From Chloroflexota bacterium (lineage in GTDB: Bacteria > Chloroflexota > Anaerolineae > Anaerolineales > JACQED01): 13,592 bases of DNA. The position numbers and the translations under genes are program-made. The DNA is taken from positions 1 through 13,592 of the forward strand of contig JACQED010000195.1 in the NCBI GenBank assembly GCA_016200785.1, given 5' to 3'. Shown piece after piece: positions 7,042 through 13,276 of the stretch; within the stretch, counting starts at the first letter, position 1; the number at the start of each line of letters is the position of its first letter. Under the pieces are notes generated by a model, which saw only the letters and a program-made list of their open reading frames with translations, was not told the DNA's origin and made no database searches.

Positions 7042-8058
7042 TCAAAATACGATCACCTGTGTCCCCGCACCGGCGACCATTTGCTCGCCCATCGGCACGA
7101 CGGGCAGTGTCCAGCGATAGAGCCATTTGGCGGCTTGCGGCGTCATGTTGACGCAGCCGTGACTGCGCGGCGCGCCGTAGTCGTTGTGCCAGTACGTGCC
7201 GTGAAATGAGATACCGCCCATGAAGTAACTCACCCACGGCACGCCGGGCAAGTCGTAGTCCGGGTCGGCGGCCGGGTCATCTTGACCGAGCATGTGGCGC
7301 GAGGGCCGCTTGCGGCGCACTTTCCAATCGCCGCGCGGCGTGGCGAATTGCGGCAGGCCGGTCGCCACGCGCGTCGTCATCACCGGCTGGCCGTTCGCGT
7401 AGCACATCACCGTCTGCCGGCTCAAGTCCACCTCGACGCGCTTGTCCTCGATTTCGGGCATGAGTGGCGTGAACTCGGTCGGCGGCACGCGCCGCAGGTG
7501 AACGGCGCGGACGTAGTAGAAGTACAACTTGGCGTCGTCGAAGATTCTGTCCCACCACAGGCCATCGCGGCCCGTGACGATGTCGTATACCCAATGCGTC
7601 GTGCTGTAATACATGCGATAGGCCACGCCGCCCCGATCTTCCGGGCCGAAGCGCGCGTCGGTGAAAGGCACGGTGACTTCGCCGAGGAAGGGGTAGGGGC
7701 GGGTCACGACTCCACCCCGGCCGAGCTCCGGATCAACCACCGGGTTGATCAAGTTGGCAACGGGCTGGACGAGGCCGGAGTGGATGAAGCCGTCGCGGGT
7801 GAGAAACCACGCGCGGTTGTAGCGCGCCTCGTCGGGGTCGAGCGCCGTGCCGAAGATAGGGATCACTTCGTCGAGCGTGCGATAGCCGACGACGTGGCCG
7901 TCGAGCGAGGGGGCGTCGCGCACCGAGACGCCCCACGTCAGCACGCGGCCGAGGCCGGTCTGGGTGCGGGGTATGTCCTCGGGCGGCAGTTGGCCGAAAG
8001 CGGTCGCCGCCAGCGCCGCGCTGGTGAGTTTGAGAAAGTCGCGGCGGGAAAGAGTCAT
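7042..8058 (-). CDS. L,D-transpeptidase 2 (YkuD family), Tat-exported
   Basis: The 338-residue protein begins MTLSRRDFLKLTSAALAATA, a clear twin-arginine signal. Residues 36-100 look like an SH3b domain (SVRDAPSLDGHVVGYRTLDE ... FIHSGLVQPV). The YkuD domain (about 206-320) carries H286 (SFHGTYWHN) and S299-H-G-C302-V-N304. GGAG (8069-8066) lies 7 nt before ATG 8058, and the ATG overlaps the stop of the C39-like peptidase gene as ATGA, so translation is probably coupled. Function: 3-3 cross-linking or remodelling of peptidoglycan outside the membrane. The DLPGVPWVSY motif before the catalytic His is shared with paralogue 1, as is the RxSRHM segment with both paralogues. Confidence 0.93.
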   Translation of the reverse strand: MTLSRRDFLKLTSAALAATAFGQLPPEDIPRTQTGLGRVLTWGVSVRDAPSLDGHVVGYRTLDEVIPIFGTALDPDEARYNRAWFLTRDGFIHSGLVQPVANLINPVVDPELGRGGVVTRPYPFLGEVTVPFTDARFGPEDRGGVAYRMYYSTTHWVYDIVTGRDGLWWDRIFDDAKLYFYYVRAVHLRRVPPTEFTPLMPEIEDKRVEVDLSRQTVMCYANGQPVMTTRVATGLPQFATPRGDWKVRRKRPSRHMLGQDDPAADPDYDLPGVPWVSYFMGGISFHGTYWHNDYGAPRSHGCVNMTPQAAKWLYRWTLPVVPMGEQMVAGAGTQVIVF

Positions 8059-9443
8059 GGCGACACTCCGAGCGTCTTCAACGCCTCAAGCGCCGGCCCC
8101 CAGTTGGGGTGGGCCTCCAGCGCGGCGCGAAAATCGGCGGCGGCGCCCTCGACGTCCGCCTGCGAATACCGCGCCCAGCCGCGCCAGTAGTAACTTTCTT
8201 CGATTTTGACCACATTCAGGACGCTGTCGGCAAGCGCGATTACGTCGTCGTATCGCCCGGCCTGATAGTACGCTCGATATAGCCCGGTCTGATACCACAA
8301 CATGCGCCACGGGAGGACGTTGTACGAGCGGGCCTGATCGTAGGCCAGCGCGGCTTCTTCGTAGCGGCCGAGCAAGTTGAGCGACGTGCCGGCGTTGAAC
8401 CACGCGAAGGCTTGCCCTTCGTAGGTCGGCAGGGATTGCGTCTCGGCCTGGGCTTTGGCCAGGGCATTCAGGTAATTGGTCGTTTCGTCCGCGTCCGGGC
8501 CGAGCAGATTCAGCACGCCGGCCGCGCGGTCGGCGGGGTAGACGATCAGGTACAGGTAGTTGAATGTCTGCCAGTCGGCCATGATCTGGTTGTAACTGCG
8601 CCAGTAGTTCGGGCCTTTGAACGAGTCCTGCAAGAGAAAGGCGCGCGAGTCGTCGTCATAGCCGGTGATCAGCCCGTAGTGCCCCATCCAGCCCTCGCCG
8701 GCTTGCCTGTGCTCTTCCTCGCGGAAGCCGCGTTCGATCATCACCGGGATACCGTTGGCGACGAAGCGGCGCACGGTGTCAATGTCGCCGCCGTAGCGAA
8801 CGACGGCATTCAGCCCGGCGTAGTCGGCGGCATAGTCGGCCAGTTCGTAAGCCATGACGTTGTAGTCGCGCTGGATAGGCTTGACGACGGCGGCGATGTC
8901 CTTCTGCCAGCGCACGTCTTTGCCCGGCGCGAGCGGCTCGGCCCCTTGCCAGCCCCAGTAGGTGAGATAGGCGGCGAGCGTGGCCGGAGCGCAGTTGTTG
9001 AGCAGTTGATATTCCTGCCGCGCGCCGGTCAGTTTGAATGATCGCGGCAAGTCCGTGGAAGGCTGAGGGATGAAGGGTGAGGGCTGAAGGGGCAGCGACG
9101 GTTCAATGGCGAGTTGCGAAGTAGGAGTTGCGACGATTGCGATTCCTGATTCCTCGTTCTCATTTCGCGCCGTTGGAGCGGGCGTCGCGGTGGCGGGAAC
9201 GATGGCGAACGTCGGCGCGGCGGCCACCGGGCCGGAGGGGGTGGGGATGGTTTCGGGCGGCGGCTTGAGCAAATCGCGGAAGCGCGCACCGAGCGAGACA
9301 ATCCGCCAGTTGATCGGTGGATAGTTGTACAGAAATCCCGCGCCGAACGCGCCAGCGGAGATCACCATCGCGCCACCGATCAACCATAGCCAGTGCGGCA
9401 GGCGGGGTCGGGCGGGCCGCCGGGCAATGTGTTGAACGGACAC
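8055..9443 (-). CDS. Membrane-anchored C39-like cysteine peptidase with C-terminal TPRs
   Basis: The 462-residue protein has one N-terminal helix (about 18-39), a Pro/Thr/Ser-rich linker (60-133), a papain-like C39_2 domain (about 140-305) and TPR-like repeats (about 340-455, WFNAGTSLNLLGRYEEAALA and YYWRGWARYSQADVEGAAAD). The likely catalytic set is Cys151 (LLNNCAPATLAAYL), His255 (MGHYGLITGYD) and Asp273 (LQDSFKGPN). No ABC exporter is attached, unlike bacteriocin-processing C39 proteins, so a cell-surface substrate is more likely. The GTG start at 9443 lies 3 nt after the stop of L,D-transpeptidase 3, and its stop overlaps the start of L,D-transpeptidase 2 as ATGA. This sandwich suggests a role in envelope maturation with those enzymes. 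The substrate is unknown. Confidence 0.85.
   Translation of the reverse strand: MSVQHIARRPARPRLPHWLWLIGGAMVISAGAFGAGFLYNYPPINWRIVSLGARFRDLLKPPPETIPTPSGPVAAAPTFAIVPATATPAPTARNENEESGIAIVATPTSQLAIEPSLPLQPSPFIPQPSTDLPRSFKLTGARQEYQLLNNCAPATLAAYLTYWGWQGAEPLAPGKDVRWQKDIAAVVKPIQRDYNVMAYELADYAADYAGLNAVVRYGGDIDTVRRFVANGIPVMIERGFREEEHRQAGEGWMGHYGLITGYDDDSRAFLLQDSFKGPNYWRSYNQIMADWQTFNYLYLIVYPADRAAGVLNLLGPDADETTNYLNALAKAQAETQSLPTYEGQAFAWFNAGTSLNLLGRYEEAALAYDQARSYNVLPWRMLWYQTGLYRAYYQAGRYDDVIALADSVLNVVKIEESYYWRGWARYSQADVEGAAADFRAALEAHPNWGPALEALKTLGVSP
9061..9092. repeat. Purine-rich degenerate tandem repeat inside the C39 linker
   Basis: Successive GGCTGAGG, GATGAAGG, GTGAGGG and CTGAAGG units form a short degenerate minisatellite in the codons for the Pro/Ser-rich linker (about residues 118-128). 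I remember GATGAAGG-type repeats as common between genes in filamentous and related bacteria; here it is read as protein. Confidence 0.55.
9141..9165. repeat. Second degenerate repeat in the C39 linker
   Basis: GATTCCTGATTCCTCGTTCT followed by CATTT is a short direct repeat of GATTCCT-like units within the linker codons around residues 94-101 (NENEESGI). Like the purine-rich tract it is out of character with the surrounding GC-rich code and keeps the frame. Confidence 0.4.
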
Positions 9444-9446
9444 GGA

Positions 9447-10448
9447 CTACCCGATCACTTCCACCGGCGTGCCGGGGTCTTCGGGCCACTCCGGCGTCTC
9501 GATGGCATCGTAGCCGGCGATCGGGCGCGTCCAGCGAAACACCCACTGCGCCGCCGCCGGGGGCAGGTTGATGCAGCCGTGACTCATCGGCGTGCCGAAG
9601 TTGTTGTGCCAGTACGTGCCGTGCAGGGCCACGCGACTCCACGTGATGTAGACCGGATACGACACGCCCGGCAGATCGTAACGTTCTTCGGATTGGCCGC
9701 CGGTCATGTGGCGCGAGTAGCGCTTGAACAGGACGCGAAACTTGCCGCGCGGCGTGTAATACGCGCCGTCGGAAAAGACCGTGCCGGTCGAGGTGTGACT
9801 GGAAAACACGGGGTTGCCGTTCTCGAACGCCGTCACCGTCTGCGCCCGCAAGTCAACGACGATCTTTTTATCCGCCACATCGGGCGAGATCGGCGAGACC
9901 TCTTCCGGCGGGATCAGCCGTATGTCCTCGCCCATTACCCAGCGGTAGAAGGTGTTCGCGTTGTTGCCGAGCATGTACCAGATCGCGCCGCTCGCGTCGG
10001 CCTGTGCGCCAATGACGCGAAAGACCGCGCTGTAGTACAACTTTCGCCCATAGCCCACGGCGGCCGGCGAACCGTATCCGTAGGTGAATGGGACGGACAC
10101 CTCGCCCCACCGTCCGCCGCCGATGTCGAGCGTCGGTGCGTTCTTGATCCACTGCACCGGCTGGACGAAAGACGAATAGATGTATCCGCCTTCGAGTTGC
10201 AACCAAATTCGGTTGTGGCGATAGAGGCCCGGCCCTTCGGCCTGACCGAGTATCGTCACGAGGTCGTCGAAGCGGACGGAGCCGAGACGCTGAGAGGCGT
10301 AGTCCGACGCGGCGAAGAGGCTGGCCGAACGCACCAGCACTCTTCCCAATGATCCGGTTTGGGCAAGGACGGTCTGAGCCGGAAGTGCGGCGGCGGCCAG
10401 CGCTGCACTGGTGAGTTTGAGGAAGTCGCGTCTGGACAGGGAAGGCAC
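9447..10448 (-). CDS. L,D-transpeptidase 3 (YkuD family), Tat-exported
   Basis: The 333-residue protein begins (GTG 10448) MPSLSRRDFLKLTSAALAAA with a twin-arginine signal and a likely cleavage near VLAQ (27-30). An SH3-like region (33-100, ending GGYIYSSFVQPV) and a spacer precede the YkuD domain (about 196-312). The catalytic residues are H276 (ALHGTYWHN) and S289-H-G-C292-I-N294. GTG is chosen because no in-frame ATG lies between the upstream 50-bp repeat and the signal; the Shine-Dalgarno is poor. The gene starts 30 nt downstream of that repeat and ends 3 nt before the C39-like peptidase gene. It is the most divergent of the three paralogues (LHG instead of FHG before the catalytic motif, and a different PEWPEDPGTPVEV tail). 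Confidence 0.92.
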   Translation of the reverse strand: MPSLSRRDFLKLTSAALAAAALPAQTVLAQTGSLGRVLVRSASLFAASDYASQRLGSVRFDDLVTILGQAEGPGLYRHNRIWLQLEGGYIYSSFVQPVQWIKNAPTLDIGGGRWGEVSVPFTYGYGSPAAVGYGRKLYYSAVFRVIGAQADASGAIWYMLGNNANTFYRWVMGEDIRLIPPEEVSPISPDVADKKIVVDLRAQTVTAFENGNPVFSSHTSTGTVFSDGAYYTPRGKFRVLFKRYSRHMTGGQSEERYDLPGVSYPVYITWSRVALHGTYWHNNFGTPMSHGCINLPPAAAQWVFRWTRPIAGYDAIETPEWPEDPGTPVEVIG

Positions 10449-10478
10449 AGCCTGAGGATAACGAAAAGAGGGCCCACT

Positions 10479-10528
10479 GAAAAGCGCTATTTGGCCTGTT
10501 CTTCTATGCGCCGATTGGCGGGTGCGAT
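10479..10528. repeat. 50-bp dispersed repeat, copy 2
   Basis: This is the partner of 2326-2375 (44/50 identical). The short hairpin is kept as CGCC-GATT-GGCG (10509-10520): both stem halves are conserved while the loop differs, but the longer ATTTGGC pairing of copy 1 is not. It fills most of the 82-nt gap between the YtkA-like gene, whose stop is 2 nt away, and L,D-transpeptidase 3. Confidence 0.8.
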
Positions 10529-10530
10529 AC

Positions 10531-11019
10531 TCATTGCGCCGGTTCGACGTACAACCGAAAGCGCGCTTCGGCCTGCTGGCCGCCTTTGGCGAGGCGCACG
10601 CGCACCCACCAGTTGCCGACTTCGGGAAACTGCGCCCCGCCCATGTACATGCCACTGCCGTCGGACATGAGTTGCGCCTCGCCCGAACTGGCCGGACGAT
10701 CACTGCCCTCGCGGCCATATTCGAACGAGAGGCCGTCGAGCGCGACCGGGCGTTGGCGCGAGTCCATCGGCATGAAGCGCAACGTGACCGTGCCGGTGGG
10801 GAGCGGCGGGTTCGGATCGGTGGAAAACCGAATGGTGATCAACCCATACGGGCCGAGGTCGGCAGTCGTGTCCCGTGACGGGGCTTGGCGCACCACGTCG
10901 AGCGTGGCCCACGCTAACGCGGCCACGAGCGCGAGGCCGGCGAGCAGGTACAGCAACCACTGCCACGATCGCTTCTGGCGGAAGGGTTGCGTATCGGCGA
11001 GTGACGAATCGTGTTTCAT
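10531..11019 (-). CDS. Membrane-anchored YtkA/FixH-like protein
   Basis: The 162-residue protein MKHDSSLADTQPFRQKRSWQ has one helix (about 21-40, WLLYLLAGLALVAALAWATL) and an extracytoplasmic beta-sandwich (about 55-160). The pattern VTLRFMPMD...GSGMYMGGAQFPEVGNWWVRV (78-141) matches the YtkA-like fold, often found beside copper and cytochrome-maturation genes. Met-rich positions (M83, M85, M118, M124, M126) could touch copper; that is speculative. The ATG at 11019 overlaps the stop of the Lgt-like gene as ATGA, which fixes the start over an in-frame ATG at 11070 inside the neighbour. Family assignment is moderate and rests on pattern only. Confidence 0.65.
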   Translation of the reverse strand: MKHDSSLADTQPFRQKRSWQWLLYLLAGLALVAALAWATLDVVRQAPSRDTTADLGPYGLITIRFSTDPNPPLPTGTVTLRFMPMDSRQRPVALDGLSFEYGREGSDRPASSGEAQLMSDGSGMYMGGAQFPEVGNWWVRVRLAKGGQQAEARFRLYVEPAQ

Positions 11020-11801
11020 GTTTCGACCGCTGACAGCGTCGTCGGCTGTGCCCGGACTCTCATCAACCACAATGACGCCGCCAGCACGAAGAGCGCGATC
11101 ACTTGTGCCGCGCGGAATCCCCCGGCCCAGATTACGCTGTCGCCGCGGAAGGCTTCGAGAAAGACGCGCGCCGCCGCCGAGAGCGCCACAACCAGCAGGA
11201 AGTTCAATCCCTCACCCGGCTGCGCTAGAGGCCGCTTCAGCGTGATGAAGAGCACAGCCAGCGCGGCGAGCGTCTCGTAGATCTGCGTGGGATGGCGGTA
11301 ATCGTCCCACAGATAGATGGCCCACGGCAGGGCGACCGAGCCCGGCCCGTAGGCCGGCGCGCCGAACGCATCGCCGCTGAGGAAATGCGCCACGCCGAGC
11401 GCGGCCATGAATGCGGCCAGCGCTGGCGCGAGCGCGTCGAGGGTGGGGCGGAACGGCAATCCCTTTCGCCGACCGTAGAGCGCGGCGACGGCGATGCCGA
11501 TGACGAGGCCGGCGCCCGGCCAGAGCGTATTGGGCGTGAGCGCGAACAGGCTGAGTGGGTTGGCGAGATAGGCGCTCAAGTAGCGGGCGGCGTAGGTCAG
11601 CCGCGCGCCGACGATCCCGGCGATCAGGCCGTAGAAGATCAGGTTGTAGATGGCGGCGGGTAGAGACGCCACATGTGGCGTCTCGACATTTATCCGCGCC
11701 GCCTCTTTTTCGGCCAGCGACGATCCGAGCCACACCCCGGCGAGCAGAGCGAGGCCGGGCAGTTGCAGAAGGAAGGGGCCGAGGCGCAGGAAGGGGAACA
11801 T
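11016..11801 (-). CDS. Divergent Lgt-like membrane protein (prolipoprotein diacylglyceryl transferase family)
   Basis: The 261-residue protein MFPFLRLGPFLLQLPGLALL has about seven hydrophobic helices. Lgt-like landmarks are GARLTY (65-70), WPGAGLVIG (94-102), HPTQIYE (170-176) and FLEAFRGD (214-221). True Lgt transfers diacylglycerol to the lipobox Cys. The HGG motif normally following the glycine-rich turn is replaced (GAGLVIGIAV), and GRxGNFxNGE reads GVAHFLSGDAFG (136-147), so the His and one Arg held essential in E. coli Lgt seem absent. Activity is doubtful. ATG 11801 is preferred over an in-frame ATG at 11834 whose extra 11 residues come from a repeat. A 22-bp palindrome encodes residues 40-46. 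It sits between the TlpA-like and YtkA-like genes, with an ATGA overlap to the latter. Confidence 0.75.
   Translation of the reverse strand: MFPFLRLGPFLLQLPGLALLAGVWLGSSLAEKEAARINVETPHVASLPAAIYNLIFYGLIAGIVGARLTYAARYLSAYLANPLSLFALTPNTLWPGAGLVIGIAVAALYGRRKGLPFRPTLDALAPALAAFMAALGVAHFLSGDAFGAPAYGPGSVALPWAIYLWDDYRHPTQIYETLAALAVLFITLKRPLAQPGEGLNFLLVVALSAAARVFLEAFRGDSVIWAGGFRAAQVIALFVLAASLWLMRVRAQPTTLSAVET
11663..11684. repeat. Perfect 22-bp palindrome inside the Lgt-like coding sequence
   Basis: GAGACGCCACA (11663-11673) is followed directly by its exact reverse complement TGTGGCGTCTC. It encodes ETPHVAS (residues 40-46) plus the first base of Leu47, between helix 1 and helix 2. TAGAGACG...CGTCTC hairpins are, from memory, a common dispersed repeat type in cyanobacteria and Chloroflexota. 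This copy keeps the frame, so it has been tolerated as an insertion in a loop. Confidence 0.85.
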
Positions 11802-11804
11802 GTT

Positions 11805-11835
11805 AAATCCGAAATCCCAAATGCCAAATCCCAAT
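11805..11835. repeat. Degenerate AAATCCCAAAT-type tandem repeat between TlpA-like and Lgt-like genes
   Basis: AAATCCGAAATCCCAAATGCC followed by AAATCCCAA is a run of 7-10 bp units related to AAATCCC. It fills nearly the whole 33-nt gap and its right edge touches the TAA of the TlpA-like gene. It occupies the place where the Lgt-like ribosome site should be, and no Shine-Dalgarno is visible there. Confidence 0.65.
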
Positions 11836-12407
11836 TACGGCGCTTGTTGGAGCAGGTCTTCGACTTTGGACTGAATCAGGGCTTCACTCATCGGCCCGCC
11901 GATCACGACCGATCGGATGACGCCCTGGCGATCAATGAAGAACGTGGTGGGCAAGCCGCGCAGTTGGTAGCGATTGCTCGTCGCGCCGGTGCGGTCGAGC
12001 GGGATGGGAAAAGTCAGGCCGAATTCACGGACAAAGGTGGCGGCTTCGGCTTCGGTGTCTTGAAATGTGGTGTTCACGCCGAGCACCACCAACCCCAAGT
12101 CCTTGTGCGTCCGGTATACCTTTTCAATCGCCGGCATTTCGGCGCGGCAAGGCGGACACCACGAGGCCCACAGGTTGACCATCACGACTTTGCCGCGCAA
12201 TTGGGAGAGCGTCACTTGTCCGCCGCCGAGCAAGTCGAGCGTGAAATCCGGCGCGGAGAATCCCTCGCGCGGACTCGGGGGCGGCGCGCCGCCTGTGGTC
12301 GTGGCCGGTGGAACGCGCGAAAGAAATGTCCACAGCAGGCCGAGGCCGAGGACGACCGCCATCAGCGTGTTCCAGCTGCGGGTGTCTTTGTATAGATGGC
12401 TGATCAT
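11835..12407 (-). CDS. TlpA/ResA-like membrane-anchored thioredoxin
   Basis: The 190-residue protein MISHLYKDTRSWNTLMAVVL has a signal anchor (about 14-30), a Pro-rich linker (33-46) and a thioredoxin-like domain (50-188). The redox site is W83?-type WASWCPPC with Cys84 and Cys87, preceded by VVMVNLW; cis-Pro153 lies in GLPTTFFID. This is the AhpC/TSA-Redoxin TlpA type. It would reduce disulfides outside the membrane, for example in apocytochromes c or cupredoxins, receiving electrons from CcdA. ATG 12407 overlaps the ccdA stop as ATGA, confirming the start against an open frame reaching 12953 that overlaps ccdA. The two genes are the usual redox partners, which supports the function. Confidence 0.93.
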   Translation of the reverse strand: MISHLYKDTRSWNTLMAVVLGLGLLWTFLSRVPPATTTGGAPPPSPREGFSAPDFTLDLLGGGQVTLSQLRGKVVMVNLWASWCPPCRAEMPAIEKVYRTHKDLGLVVLGVNTTFQDTEAEAATFVREFGLTFPIPLDRTGATSNRYQLRGLPTTFFIDRQGVIRSVVIGGPMSEALIQSKVEDLLQQAP

Positions 12408-13231
12408 TGGCTGGTATGCGTCATCGCGCCGCCGAACGCGCGCCCACTGAGATAGCCGAGGTAAGCCGGAACGAGCGGCAAGACGCACGGGGAGAGGAAC
12501 GAGATCAACCCGGCCAGCACGGCGATCAGGTAGGTGGGAGTCACCGCGCCGCCGAGGGGCAGGTCGAGGAAGAGGCGGTTGCGCTGCGCCCAGATCGCGA
12601 TCAACGTGATGCGGTTGGTGACCATCATCAGGCCGATGACGATCAAGAACACGCCGCTGGCGATTTCCACTTTTCGCAAGTGACGCCGAAAGCGGCGCAG
12701 GAATTCGGCGGCCCGATCCATCACCAGACCGAGGGCGAGAAACGGCAGGCCGAGGCCCAGCGCGTACCCACTGGCGAGCACCATCGCCTGCCCGGACGTC
12801 TGCTGGCTGAAGCCGAGCGTGAGGATCGCGCCCAGCGTCGTGCCGATGCACGGCGTCCACCCGGCGGCAAAGAACATGCCCATCAGCGCCGAGGACCACC
12901 AGCCGTTGCGCCGCCCGGCCTGCCATTGCAGGCGCGTGTCGTAGTGCAGCCACGGGATTTTCAACACGCCGAGCGTGCTGAGGCCGAACACTATGACGAC
13001 CACACCGCCAATCGTGCCGAGCGCGGCCTTATACGCGCCGAACAGTCCCCCGAGCAAGGTCGCCGCACCGCCCCAGCCGACGATGAACACCAACGAGAAT
13101 CCAAAGACGAACAGGACGGCGTGCAGAAAGGTCGCCAGCCGCAGCGACGGAGTCGCTTCGGTCAAAAGCGGCTGTGCCGCAAGGTTGTCAGGCATATCTT
13201 GCTCTTTACTTCGGATTGCGTTCGCCGGCAT
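12404..13231 (-). CDS. ccdA: CcdA/DsbD-type thiol-disulfide membrane transporter with permuted helix order
   Basis: The 275-residue protein has about six helices and only two cysteines, the pair expected for CcdA. Order seen: a polar N-terminus (1-30), FLHAVLFVFGFSLVFIVGWG (35-54), a helix around 69-90, FFAAGWTPCIGTTLGAILTL (120-139, Cys128), helices around 148-170 and 189-205, then LIAVLAGLISFLSPCVLPLV (235-254, Cys249). In ordinary CcdA the FLSPCVLPLVPAYLGYLSG helix is first. ATG 13231 is chosen for GAGGAG (13245-13240); a second in-frame ATG at 13195 would give 263 residues and lose nothing recognisable. Role: carries electrons from cytoplasmic thioredoxin to TlpA. Overlaps the TlpA-like gene by 4 nt and follows the DUF3105 gene by 45 nt. 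Confidence 0.9.
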   Translation of the reverse strand: MPANAIRSKEQDMPDNLAAQPLLTEATPSLRLATFLHAVLFVFGFSLVFIVGWGGAATLLGGLFGAYKAALGTIGGVVVIVFGLSTLGVLKIPWLHYDTRLQWQAGRRNGWWSSALMGMFFAAGWTPCIGTTLGAILTLGFSQQTSGQAMVLASGYALGLGLPFLALGLVMDRAAEFLRRFRRHLRKVEIASGVFLIVIGLMMVTNRITLIAIWAQRNRLFLDLPLGGAVTPTYLIAVLAGLISFLSPCVLPLVPAYLGYLSGRAFGGAMTHTSQ

Positions 13232-13239
13232 GCGCTTGG

Positions 13240-13245
13240 CTCCTC
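13240..13245 (-). promoter_or_regulatory. Ribosome binding site for ccdA
   Basis: GAGGAG on the minus strand lies 8 nt before ATG 13231. It is better than the AAAGAG in front of the alternative ATG at 13195, so it favours the longer protein. Confidence 0.55.
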
Positions 13246-13276
13246 ACCGCCAACACGAATTGGTGTTGCGCCTCTA

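Noticed and set aside
7282..8190. A 302-codon plus-strand open frame
   Set aside because: It is antisense to L,D-transpeptidase 2 and the C39-like peptidase, with no recognisable domain.
9393..10352. A 319-codon plus-strand open frame
   Set aside because: It is antisense to L,D-transpeptidase 3, which has an intact signal and catalytic motif.
10449..10718. Upstream extension of L,D-transpeptidase 3
   Set aside because: It would read through the 50-bp repeat and overlap the YtkA-like gene in another frame. The twin-arginine signal begins only at 10448.
12408..12953. Upstream extension of the TlpA-like protein
   Set aside because: It lies in another frame of ccdA and is Arg/Pro-rich. The ATGA overlap at 12404-12407 and the signal anchor fix the true start.
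12404..13231. Frameshift or gene fusion as the cause of the odd CcdA order
   Set aside because: The frame is continuous with no internal stop, has exactly two Cys, and the C-terminal helix runs straight to a stop that overlaps the TlpA-like start. A sequencing indel would not reorder motifs.
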